This document shows, in pieces, positions 12,050 to 24,772 of a stretch of 64,000 nucleotides of DNA (within the stretch, counting starts at the first letter, position 1; each line of letters begins with the position of its first letter). The notes below the pieces were generated by a model. That model worked only from the letters and a program-made list of their open reading frames with translations. It had not been told where the DNA came from and made no database searches. Where the stretch lies: NCBI GenBank assembly GCA_029783825.1, contig JAREIK010000756.1, forward strand, positions 127,769-191,768. The letters run 5' to 3'. This DNA is from Sapria himalayana. Lineage: Eukaryota; Streptophyta; Magnoliopsida; Malpighiales; Rafflesiaceae. A program made the translations under genes and the position numbers.

Positions 12050-14100
12050 AAAACAAAAATAATTATTTTTCAAACCCCTTATTATTTTAATTTAATATTT
12101 AGGGACTTATTAAAAATATTTATGATTTAGGTCTATTTTTGAGCTACCAAATTCCCAACCACATAATTAAATTATCCCTTGTATTATTAAAAAAATTTAA
12201 TAAAATGTAATGCATGAATTTATGCATAAACTCGTTTTTATGCATAAAGCAATTTATGGATAAGCTCAATTGTGCTTTTATGCATAAACATGCAAACAAA
12301 TGTAGTTTATGCATGATGAGCTTATGCATTTATGCATAAGCCAAGTTTATGCATAAGCCAAGTTTATGCATAAGCCAAGTTTATGCAAAGTTAAGTACGG
12401 ATAAAAACTCATATATACCTAAACTAGTTTTTGCATTTCTGCATAATGAGCTGTTAAGCATAAAACATGTTATTCACATAAACCCTTTTATGCATTTATG
12501 CATAACAAGTTAATGTGCATAACAAGTTTATGCATATATTTGCATAAAAATGAGTTTTTGCATGGCACCATATGCATCTATGCGTTAGCTCATTTATATT
12601 CATGTTTTGCATAAACACAAACTCATTTATGCATAAACTCAATTATCCATAAAATCAAGTTTATACATACTTTGGATTGCACAACTCATTTATCCATAAA
12701 ATCAAGTTTATGCATAGTTTAGCATGCATAAAAACTCATTTTTTAGTAAACAAGTTTTTGCATTATAAATAATGCATAAAAACTCATGCACATAAAAATT
12801 CATTTACAACCATGGCTTATTTGGGCATCATTTATGTGTTTATGTGCATACCAAATTTTTATGTGCATACCAAATTTTTATGTGCATAATGAATTTATGT
12901 GCATAATGAATTTTTATGCATATCAAACTATGCATAAACAAGTTTTTTTTGCATGCTGAAATATGCATAAATTGAGTTTTATGCAAAAAGCTTGTTATGC
13001 AAAAAAATAAGTTTGTGCATAACTTGGAATGCAGAACAACAAGTTCGTGCATAACTTGGAATGCATAACAACAAGTTCATGCATAGTTGGTATGAATAAA
13101 AAGATCTTTATGCATAGATGGTATGCATAAAAACATATTTATGCATAGCTGGTATGCATAAAAACATGCTTATGCATGGCATTTATGTTTTATATTTTCT
13201 TTTTGATTTTTTTAATAATGCAAAAGTAATTAAGGGTTTGAAAATATGAGTGATTAAAAAAGGACCCAAATTATAAACATTTTTGATGTTGTATGTGAAT
13301 ACATTATCTTCGTAGGCCGCTCCACTTTACACTCTCAAGATTATTAATTATTATTTGTTTTACCATTTTAAATATCTAATAAAAATATACACATTAGCAA
13401 TATATTTAATCATGTTTTTTCTTACAACTTAATTATGATAAATGAAATGGATAAATAAATATGAGGGTTGATCCATATTCAAAAATTTTACAGCTCATGT
13501 TCTTTAAATTTATCTAAGATTCAATGGATCATATATATTTATGCATTGTTTGAATTATCTCCTAAGATTATCTAATACCATCAGTATTCTGACAAGTAGA
13601 TATTTTTTTATATATACATTTTTTTATCAACATTTTTTTAATTTTTATTTTTAATTATCTTAAAATAAATTCATACTACAAATTTTCATCTATTATTATA
13701 TTTTTTTATACGCAAAAGCCAAGGTAGACTTATATTGCTAATATATAACTCAATCTCAGACTTTTCAATCGGATTTATTCTATATTTAAATTTATATTAT
13801 TTTCATATTACTTATTTTTAGTTTTTTTAGTTTATAAAATTTTTAGTTTATTTTTTATTTACTTTATACTAGAAAAAAAAACTAACTCAAATATATACAC
13901 ACGCACATACACACACATTCAATCAATATACATAACAAGTCCACAAAAACCAACTAAAATATTCATTCATCAACATTTAGTATTCATAGTCATAATCAAT
14001 AATATAGTTTCAATTCTAACATGATGTATTATTTAAATGATATAAAAAAATAAATAAAGAATACTTACCACTCACTATTATAAAATAATTGTTATATTTT
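12050..14100. repeat. ~2 kb tandem duplication, copy 2
   Basis: Near-identical to 10,005-12,049. Differences are concentrated in local repeat number. Copy 1 has three 30 bp units of gaatttatgcataaactcg plus tttttatgcat where copy 2 has one. Copy 2 has three units of ataagccaagtttatgc (12,339-12,385) where copy 1 has fewer, and an extra aacttggaatgcat block near 13,018-13,070. Confidence 0.95.
12210..13180. repeat. ATGCAT-saturated domain, copy 2
   Basis: Counterpart of the domain in the first 2 kb copy, with the same dense TGCATA palindromes but different small tandem expansions. No protein is supported. Confidence 0.9.
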
Positions 14101-15250
14101 AAAACAAAAATAAAATTATAATTTTAATATGAAAATTTATAAATGTTTAAGATTAAAAGATAATTTCATTAATTTTTTTTTCATTTTAAAACAAATCCAA
14201 CAATCATTAGATTTTATTTATGTTCATTACCTTTGGAAGAAATCAAACACCTTACAGATAAAAGATACATATTTTTATTAGCCTTTGCAACAATGATATT
14301 AACTTGGCACTCTTGATGTCAGAACTCAAAAACTCGCAAAGCAGCCATTGTTGCTAATAATAGCAACAAATTCAAAAATGGTGTACTTGCATTCTTCACC
14401 CCATTAATAAATAACATTATTAAAAAATACATCTATGGACCATGCCATCCAGTGCCATGCCTTAGGCCAAGCTCAAGTCACCTAGCCTAGTTCAAAAATG
14501 GGGTACGTGCCTTGTGTACCGGGTAAAATCTTCTCTAATTGACTTTTTAAAAGATAATCTAGCAAACTTATGATTATTTAGACAAAACAAATTGTGATGA
14601 AAATACAGCCAATTCAGGGTATGATTGGGCCACCCATTGATGATAAAAGAATAAGTTCAGAATATGTTATTTGAAATTGAATTTATTGATGATACAACAC
14701 AAAAAAAATTTAGCATATTAAAAGGATTCACAAAAAATTCAACTTGAATAGAAGTAAGTATTGTAGCAACATCATATATGGGACTCTATTGATTCTATAA
14801 AATATACAAGCAAATACTTCCATCTGCATAAACTGATGAAATCCATGAGAAAAGAAACATTTTTTTCATTTAGATTCTGTCAAGTACAATAATCTTCTAC
14901 TTGTTACCCAAACAACACAAATCCAATAATCACTAGGACATATAGGTGACTAACAGACCATGCCAGGCCAGCTCAGTATAATGACACACAAGCCTGCCGG
15001 GCAGGCAAGGAGGTTATTTTGGGCATGCAACACATGCTCCATGGCATCCTAGTATGCAAGCTTCTGCCAATAGAGTAGGTGCATGTGTTGTCATGTATCA
15101 TGACCCATAAGTGAAACAAGAAAAAAGAAAGATTACATTGAAATACCAAATAGAAGGTATTCTGTGAAACAAAGAAAACACCATGAAAATAAAAGTTAAA
15201 ATTACATTGTGCAAGAAACAATGAATGGAATAACATACTATTTAGGTGAA
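14101..15250. other. AT-rich to mixed stretch, no genes recognised
   Basis: Non-repetitive at the scale of this window. The part at 14,280-14,520 and 14,950-15,110 is less AT-rich (gccatgccttaggccaagc near 14,453) but gives no recognisable protein. A 94-residue minus frame at 14,973-15,257 just downstream of the GH3 remnant does not match the GH3 C-terminus convincingly. Confidence 0.45.
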
Positions 15251-15260
15251 ACATCACAAG

Positions 15261-16640
15261 TTAGCAAATTTCAATGGTAGACATCAAGTCTGCCTTAGTC
15301 ACAGTATTAGTGTCAAGCTTTGGTGCTCTCATTACAAACTCAACTTGAGGAGAGTAGTTATGGAAGCCAACAACTCTCACTATATCACCCAATTGATATC
15401 GATATTTTCCTTTGTAGGTAGTCATAACCAACTCATACATCTTCCCCACCTCGATGCCAGAAAAATCCACAATTGTTTCTTCCCTCACGGTCACACCATG
15501 AACCACATTAACAGGATAATATGGAAGAAACTCAAAGTAAGCTATAGTGGGAAGCATGACGAACCAAGTTGTGTCTGATGGTTGCGTAAGATCAAGGTTG
15601 ACTACAACACAACATTCTGAAGCAAGGTAATCTATGCTTAACAATGGAGTTTTTCATTATGTATTGCTTGAGTTTTGGATAATACTACTTTATGCTTCGT
15701 GTGGTACACCCTTGACGTATCGAATAATAGGCCACAACTTGCTCACAATCTCATACCAACTATTATGCTGAAAGATTATTCTAACTCTCTTGGAAAGGAC
15801 TACTCGAGGGCCACCAAGAAGCTCAGTAATAGAGATTCTCATTGCAGAATCAAAAATATCTTCTCCTAAGAACCCAATTTAAAAATCATCACATAACTAA
15901 TTCTACTTGGACTCCAGAAGGGTAATAGTTTTGATTAGACCTATGGCATAAAAAGCATGAAATCCATCAATGAATTCAGACTTGCTGAGACCACAAACAA
16001 GATGACAATATATTTGGTTCATAACATTGGATCCCAAAAAGACTTGTACAACAAGAGGAAACTTAGACCAGGTCATAGATCTCCTTAAAAGGTATGAAGA
16101 TGTTGGCATCACCTCAAATCCCCCCTTCGTAGAGGTGAGATTACCAACATAAACAAATAGGAAGATCTTATTATTAGCTAATGTTCTAGGAGGGAACAAC
16201 CTATCATTAATTTTGTGTTGTGCTTTGTCAAAAAACACAAATAGGAAGATAAAAAAACCTTATATATAATCCTAAAAATGCTAGTATCACGTTGAGTTTT
16301 CTTTCTGAGAATTGTAGAGCTTCCTTAATGGCCATGTGTGAGGCAGCTTTAGAGAGTGAAGAATCAAAGTAAGGAATCATTTTCAGAATCATAGAACTGG
16401 TGTTAGAGCTTCATAAATCTGACAACATAAATCAAAAAAAAAAATAGAAGTAACACTGATTGATTTATTGATTACCTATAGAAGAAGCAGATGATTGGAT
16501 TAGTGGATAGGAAAGGCTGAATCTGCATGTTGTCAGCCAAATAGTTGATGTAATCAGAGTAGTCATCATAGGTTAACAGTAGTACGACATGGTGGAAGGT
16601 GGCCATGTCAATCAGCACTATACAACCAGTGAGCAGCCTT
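15261..16640 (-). pseudogene. GH3 acyl-acid-amido synthetase pseudogene
   Basis: GH3 enzymes are cytosolic adenylating enzymes that conjugate amino acids to jasmonate, auxin or related acids. Five blocks in GH3 order lie on the minus strand. Block 1 (about 16,545-16,610) reads LLTYDDYSDYINYLAD, like the usual VTYEDxxPYIxRIAxGD. Block 2 (about 16,310-16,405) reads YFDSSLSKAASHMAIKEALQ. Block 3 (15,903-16,238) contains IYCHLVCGLSKSEFIDG, like the family's QSMYCQLLCGL. Block 4 (about 15,720-15,870) contains YEIVSKLWPIIRYV. Block 5 (15,261-15,644) contains DYLASE (the nucleotide-binding Y-x-[GA]-S-E motif), AYFEFLP, YELVMTTYKGKYRYQLGDIV and a C-terminal DxNTxTxADL. The blocks lie in different frames, the N-terminus and extreme C-terminus are missing, and the spacing is shorter than in working genes (~570-600 residues). 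Whether it descends from the jasmonate (JAR1-like) or auxin subgroup is unclear. It lies just upstream of a CACTA 3' end and may have been carried by it. Confidence 0.88.
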
Positions 16641-16737
16641 AGAGATAATGCACGTTGCTGTGGCTTTCAAGTATTGAATGTAGTGCACGACTGAAAAATT
16701 TACTTCATTTTATTTTGATTTATCTGTGTCGATTATC

Positions 16738-16752
16738 GAGAGAGAGAGAGAG
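16738..16752. repeat. (GA)n microsatellite
   Basis: Short pure GA tract between the GH3 remnant and the CACTA subterminal repeats. Confidence 0.8.
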
Positions 16753-16959
16753 GTGGATGGTGCTGGTTAGAGACTTAGAAGGGTTGTTGTGCATAAATAT
16801 TTAATTTCATAAATGTTTTAATTTTTAATTATCAAAACATTTAATAAAAAATAAATATATATAAAACATAAATATTCATCTTTTTTTACTTAATAAATTA
16901 TTTTCAACAAGTTATTGTGTCTGTAGCAAGGCACACATGAAATTAAATAAAATTAAATA

Positions 16960-17810
16960 ATTAAAGATTGACTAGGACAATTTCATCGCTAAACTATGGC
17001 TATATTTTAGATGTAATTAGCAAGGGGAGTTCCATCACAATATTCATCATTATATTCATGATTTTATTAGCTAGGGAAATTCGATTGCTAAATCCCTCGA
17101 TATTTTCCGAATGAAATTAGCAAAGAAAATTTCGTCGCTAAATCAGTCACTATATTTTGGATTTTATTAGCTAGGAAAATTCCGTCGCTAAATCCATCAT
17201 TAAATTCTAGATTTTAATAGCTAGAAAAATCCTATTGCTAAATCTGTCACTAAATTCTAGATTTAATAGCAAGGGAAATTCCGTATCTAAAGCCATTGCT
17301 AAATTTCAGATTTTAATAGTTAGAAAAAATCTGTCGCTAAATCAATCGCTAAATTTTAGATTTTATTAGCTAGAAAAATTCCGTCATTAAATCCATCGCT
17401 AAATTCTAGATTTTAATAGATAGGGAAATTCCGTCACTAAATTCTAGATTTTATTAGCTAGGGAAATTTCTTTGCTAAATCTGTCGCTAAATTCCCCGCT
17501 TTTCTTGATTGGAATTTATAAAAATATTCTGTCGCAAATTCATTGCTAATTCATTGCTAAATTCTCTGCTTTTCGTAAGCAGAATTTACGAAGATATTTC
17601 GTTACTAATCCGTAGCTAATATGTTGCTAAATTCCTTTCTTTTTTCTGATGTGAAATTTATGAAATTATTTCGTCGCTAATCCATTGCAAATTTTTATTT
17701 TAATGAAAAAACATAAATTCATTGAAATTCCCTGGCTAATCCTTCGCAATTTAGCTAAAGATTGATCCCTAGCTAAAATTTTTTAACTAAATCAATATTT
17801 TCTTGTAGTG
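16960..17810. mobile_element. CACTA transposon 3' end with subterminal repeats
   Basis: The stretch ends in ttttcttgtagtg (17,798-17,810), whose reverse complement CACTACAAGAAAA is the standard plant CACTA terminus. Inward of it, from about 16,970, a ~57 bp unit repeats about ten times: gctaaat + ccatcgctaaattctag + attttattagctagg + gaaattccgtc. Such subterminal arrays bind the CACTA transposase. The 5' partner end was not found between 1 and 16,960, so the element is truncated, has a badly decayed left end, or starts outside the window. The base after the end begins the GATA array directly. Confidence 0.85.
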
Positions 17811-18282
17811 ATTGATTGATAGACAAATTTGTATATCAATAGATAGACATATAGATATACAGATAGAATGATATATAGATAGATAGATAGATTGATTGAT
17901 TGATACACAAATAGAAAGATATATAGATAGACAGATCGATAGATATATAAATACAAATAAGATAAATTTGTAGCTAGATATATAGATAGATAGATATATA
18001 GATAAATATATAGATAGAGAGACAAATAGTAAGATAGATACATAGATAGACACATATATACAGATAGATTCAAAGATCGATTGACAAATAGATAGTCTGA
18101 TAGATAGATATATAGATAAAAAAGATAAATAAGTAGAAAGGTAGATAGATAGATAGACAGATATATAGATAGATAGACAGATAGATAGAGAAATTGATAG
18201 ATAAATAGATATTTAGTTAGATAGATTAATAGATAAATAGATTTATAAATAGTTAGACAGACATACACACACATAGATAGAT

Positions 18283-18315
<33 letters not shown>

Positions 18316-21049
18316 TTTATAGATTGATTGATAAACATATAGATAAACAGATAGTAGAGAGATTGACATATTGATAGATATATTGATAGACAGATTAGTA
18401 GAATGATTGATAGATAGTTTATACACAGATAGATAGATAGAAAGATAGACAAATAGATAAACATATCGAAAAATTGATTGATAGACAGATAGATATATTG
18501 ATTAATAGATAGATAGAAAGATAGATAGATAGATAGACATATAAATAGACATATAGATAGACATATAGATAGATAGATAGATATATAGACAAGAAGATAG
18601 GCATATAGATAGATAGATAAATAGAGATACATATAGATAGATATTTAGAAAGATAGATAGACAGATAGATAGAAAAATAAATATATAGTTAGATAGATAG
18701 ATATATAGTTAGACAGATAAATAGACAAATAGATAGACAAATAAATATAATGATAGATAAATAGTGAGATAAATATATAGATAAAGAGATAGGCAGTTAG
18801 ACAGACAAATCGACAGACAAACAGATAGGCAGAAAGATAGACAAACAATAAAATAGATAGACAGATAGACATATAGACATATAGATAAATAGATACATAG
18901 AAAGATAGAAAGTTTGATAGACAGATAGATAGATAAATAAATAGATATACAGATAGTTAGTCAGATAGATAGACAAATAGATGGATATATAGATAGATAG
19001 ATACATAGATATATTGATAAAAATATAGATAGACAAAAAGATATACAAATAGATAGATAGATTCATTGATAAATAGATAGATAGACTCATAGATAAACTA
19101 ATAGAAACACAACTAGATAGGTAGATAAATAGATAAATAGATAGATAGATATATAGAAAGATAGATAGATAGACATAAAGATAGATAAATAGATATATAG
19201 ACAGATCGATAGATAGATAGCTAGAAAGATTTAATGATAGATTGAAAGATAGACTGATAGTTAGTTATATAGGTAGATAGATAGAAAGAAAGAGAGATAG
19301 ATTAATAGATAGACAAGTAGATAGATAGACAGATAGTTAGATAGATAGATATAATGATAGATAGACATATTCAAAGACTAATCGATAGAAAGTTAGTTAG
19401 ATATAGAGATAGATAGATCTATAGTAATAAATATTGATATTAAGAAAGAAAGATAGTTAGTTAGTTAGATATATATATATATATATATAGACATACAAAT
19501 AGAATTATTGATAGATAGATGGATAGAAAGATAGATAAATATATAGATATATATATAGATAGATTAATTAATAGATAGATAGAAAGATATATATACAAAA
19601 AGATAGATATACAAATAGATAGACAAAAAGATAGATAGATTGAAAGAGAGATCAACAAAAAGATAGATAGATAGACTGATAGATACACATAGTGATAGAT
19701 AGATAGATAGATATACTGATATATATACACAGGTAGATAGATAGATAGAATAACACATAGATAGATAAACAATTAAATAGACAAATAGATAGATAGATAG
19801 ATAGAAACAATGATAGATAGATAAATACATAGATAGATATATATACAGATAGATAGACTTATAGATAAACATATATTTAGACATATAGATAGATAGATAG
19901 ATATATAACAAGATATACATATAGATAGATAGAAATATAATTAGATAGAGAGACAAACATAGAGATTAATAGATAGATAAATAGATAGATCGACACATGG
20001 ATAGTTAGATATATAGATAAATAGATAGATAAATATATTGATAGACGCATTTATAGATAGATTGATAGAAATATTTATAAATTTATAGATTGATAGATTG
20101 TTAGATAGAAAGAAAGATAGATAGAGACATAGAGATAGAATGATTGATAGATAAATTGATAAACAGATAGATTGATTAATTGATAGATAGAAAGATTGAA
20201 AGATATATAGACATATAGACTTATAGATATACAGATATATAAACATGAAGATAGAGTTATAGATAGAGAGATAAATAACCAGATAGATAGATAGACAAAT
20301 AGATTGATAGATAGATAGACAGACATATAGACAAATATAAAGAAAGATAGATTGATAGATACGTATATAGATAGACAGACAAATAGATAGATAGATAGAC
20401 AGATAGACAGACAGATAGATAAATAATTAGATAAATAGATAGACAGATAGATAGAAAAAATAAATATAGAGATTGATATACAAATAGACAGATAAGTGGA
20501 TAGATAGATAAATAGACACAAACAAATAGGCAGAATGATAGACAGACAGACACATAGACATATAGATAGATAAATAGACAAATAGATATACATATAGATA
20601 GATAGATAATTGAAAGCTAGATAGTTTGATAGACATACAGATAGACAAATATATAGATATATAGATAGATAGAAAGATAGATAGATAAATTGATAGATAA
20701 ACATATAGATATACACATAGACAGATAGATAGATAGATAACCATTTTGATTGACAAATTTATAGAAAAATTGATAGATAGATTGATATATATATTGATAT
20801 ACAGATTGATAAATAGATATATTGACAGATATATATTTTAAAAGATAGATAGATAGATAGACAGATAGAAATATAGATAGATAGAATGATTGATAGATAT
20901 GTAGACAAATTGCTATACAGATAGACGAATAAATAGATGGATCAATAAACAAATAAATATATAGTTTATTAGTCAGATAGTTAGAAGATAGATAGATTGA
21001 TGGATAAACAGATTGACAAACAAATAGATAGATAGATAGATAACCAAAT

Positions 21050-21715
21050 ATAATGATAGATATATAGATAGTTAGTTAGATAGAAAGATAGATAGACAGA
21101 AGATATATAGTAAATATACATAATGATAGAAAGATAGATAGATAGACAGAAAGACAGATATATAGACATATATATTAGAAAGATAAATAGACAGACATAA
21201 ATATAAATAGATAGACAGACAGATAGATAGATAGATAGATAGATACATAGATAGATAGATAAACAGATAAGATAGTTAGATAGATATACATATATACAGA
21301 CAAATAGATACATAGATAGATAAATATATCAATAGATATAAAGATAGATAAAAATACACACACACACACACACATATATAGATAGATAGGTAGTCAAATA
21401 CATATAAAGTAAGATAGACAGATAGAAAGACAAATAGAAAGACAGAAAATATATATAATAATAGAAAGAAAGATAGATAGATAGAAAGACAGATATATAG
21501 ACAGATATATTAGAAAAATAAATAGACAGATAGATAGATAGTTAATTAGACTGATAGATAGAAAAAATGATAGACAGATAGATAAATAGATAAGATAGTT
21601 TGATAGATATACATTTAGATAGACAAAAAGATACATAGACAGATAGATATATCAATAGATATAAAGATAAACAGAAATACACACACACACACACACAAAT
21701 ATAGAGATAGATAGG
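21050..21715. repeat. ~324 bp tandem duplication inside the GATA array
   Basis: The block containing a CA microsatellite followed by gataggtagtcaaatacata and aaagtaagatagacagatag occurs near 21,357-21,430 and again near 21,679-21,755. The upstream parts (gacagatatatagaca, tattagaaa) match as well. This shows growth of the array by copying of long blocks, not only by slippage of the 4 bp unit. Confidence 0.8.
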
Positions 21716-22034
21716 TAGTCAAATACATATAAAGTAAGATAGACAGATAGAAATACAAATAGAAAGACATATAGAAAGATAGGTAGTTAGACAAATAAAT
21801 TTATAGACTAATAGATACATAGACAGATAGATAGAGTGAATGGCATATGGACAAAAATTTATATATAAGTAGAAATACATATAGATAGATAGATAAAAAG
21901 TTAGACCAATAGATAGAAAGATAAAAGAATAGATATATGGATAGAAAAATTTAGAGATAAATCAATAGATAGATAGAGAGATATATAGATAGATAGATAG
22001 ATTGCTCGACAAATTGATAATTAGATAGATAGAC

Positions 22035-22065
<31 letters not shown>

Positions 22066-23170
22066 CATACATATAGATAGATAGATATATACACATATAG
22101 ATAGATAGATTGATTGATTGATTGACTGATAGATTGACAGATAAATTGACAGATAGATAGGCATATAGATAAAAAATAGCTAGATTGATAGATAGATAGA
22201 TACACAAATAGTTAGACAAAAAAATAAACAAATAGATAGATATGCACATAGACAGATACATAGATAGATAGATAGATATATATATAAATATAAATATATA
22301 AATATATAAAAATAAATAAATAATATATATATATATAGACATTTAGATAGACAGATAGAAACACTTATAGATAGATAGAAATATTTATAGATAAAAAGAT
22401 AGACATATAGATCGACAGATTATTAGATATATATATATATATATAGACAGATGATAGATAGATAGATAGAAAAAGAGATAGATAGATAAATAGATAGATA
22501 GATAGGTAGATAGATTGATTGATAGAAATATATATATATATATACTAATAGATATATAGTTAGATACATAGTGAGATAGACAGATAAATAGATAGTAGAT
22601 AGCTAGATTGATAAATAGATAGTAGATAGATAGCCATATTGAAAGAAAGATAAATAGATAGAAAGATAAATTGATAGATAGATTGATAGACATATTGATA
22701 TATAGATTGAAAGATAGATTTATATATAGCTTGATAAATATTTTGATAGATAGATCAAATACAAATTGATATATAGAATTATACACAGATTAATAGATAG
22801 ATATATAGATAGATAGATAAATAGATAGATAGACAGATAGATAGATAGATAGATTAACAAATAGGTAAACACTTATATAGGTAGACACCTACATTTATAG
22901 ATATATAGATATATAGATAGATCAACAAATTAATGGACAAATAGAAATATAGATTATTAGATAAATAGATACACATATATATAGACAAATAGATAGACAA
23001 ATTGATAGATAAATAGATAAATAGATAGATAGAGAAATATACAGATTTGTAGACCAGTATATAGACACATAGATAGACAAATAAATTGACATTTTGATAT
23101 ACATATATATAGATAGATAGATATATAGGATAATAGATAGACACATATAAAGACATTTAGATAGATAGAT

Positions 23171-23205
<35 letters not shown>

Positions 23206-23903
23206 TATAGTTAGATAGATTGATAGATAGATTGATCATCAAAATTATTGACAGATTGATTGATTGATTGATAAATAAATTGATTGATAATTTGATAGTT
23301 AGTTTGATAGATGGATTGATTGATTGATTGATTGATAGACATATAGATAGAGGAAAAGATAGAAAGAAATATAGATAGATTGATAGATACACTGATAGAT
23401 AGATAGACACATAGATAAAAAGATATATAGATAGATAGATGGATGGATTGATAGAGTGATTGATACATAGATAGATAGATAGAGAGATAAATAGAGAAAT
23501 TGATTGACAGATAGATTGATTGATATAAAGATTAATAGAAAGATTGATAGATAGTTTGAAAGAAAGATTTATAGACCGAATGATATATCGATAGACATAT
23601 AGATAGACACATAGTTAGATAGAAAGATAGATAGACAGACATATAGATAGATAGATGGATTGATTGATTTATAGATATATAGTTGTATACTTAAATAGAT
23701 AGATTGATAGATACAAAAATAGATAGACTTGTAGATAGATATATAGATATACATATAGATTTACATATATATAGATAGATAGCTAGACAGATAGATAGAC
23801 ACATTGATAAACATATTGATAGATAGATAGATAGATGGATATAGAGATAGATAGATAGACATATAGATGGTTAGATAGATATATTGATATTCAGATAGTT
23901 AGA

Positions 23904-23999
23904 TAATCAGATAGATAGATTATTAAATAGATATATTATAAGATAGATAATCAGACAGATAGATTATTAAATAGATATATTATAAGATAGATATATAGA
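23904..23999. repeat. ~48 bp tandem duplication inside the GATA array
   Basis: Two adjacent, almost identical copies of cagatagatagattattaa + atagatatattataagatag + ataat. Confidence 0.85.
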
Positions 24000-24741
24000 C
24001 ATATAGATAGAGATATAGATAGATAAATAGATAGACAAATAGAATCATAGATATATAAATAGATAGATTGACAGATAGATTAAAAGACAGATAGATAGAG
24101 AGATTAGTAGATAGAAAGATAGATAGATAGAAAGATATATAGACAAATAGATAGATAGATGTATAGATAGATAAATAGATAGAGAGATAAATAGATAGAT
24201 AGATACACAAAAATATAGAAAAATGATAGACAGATAGATACATAGATAGATAGACAGATAGATAGACAGATAGATATAATGATAGATATAGAGATAGGTA
24301 GACATATAGATAGATAAATAGAGAGATAAATAGAGAGATTGAGAGAAGACAAATATATAAATAGAAAATAGATAGACATATAGATAGATAGACAGCCTAA
24401 TAGTCAAGTAGACACACACTTAGGCAAACAAATAGTTAGGTAGACAAATAATCAGACAGATACATAGATCGCTAGACACACACGCATATATATATTGATA
24501 GGCAGACATATAGATAAACATACAGATAGATAGTGAGATAGTTTGATAGACAAATAGATAGATCGACATATAGATAGACATAGTGATATACAGATAGATA
24601 GATTTATTGATAATTAGAATGGTAGACAGATATACAAAAAAATAAATATATAGATTGATAGACTGATAGATAGACATAGAGATTGATAATTAGATTGATT
24701 GATTGATTGATAGATAGACTGATAGATAGATAGATAGACAG

Positions 24742-24772
<31 letters not shown>

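Noticed and set aside
15246..15578. A 110-residue plus-strand frame.
   Set aside because: Antisense shadow of the GH3 block on the minus strand.
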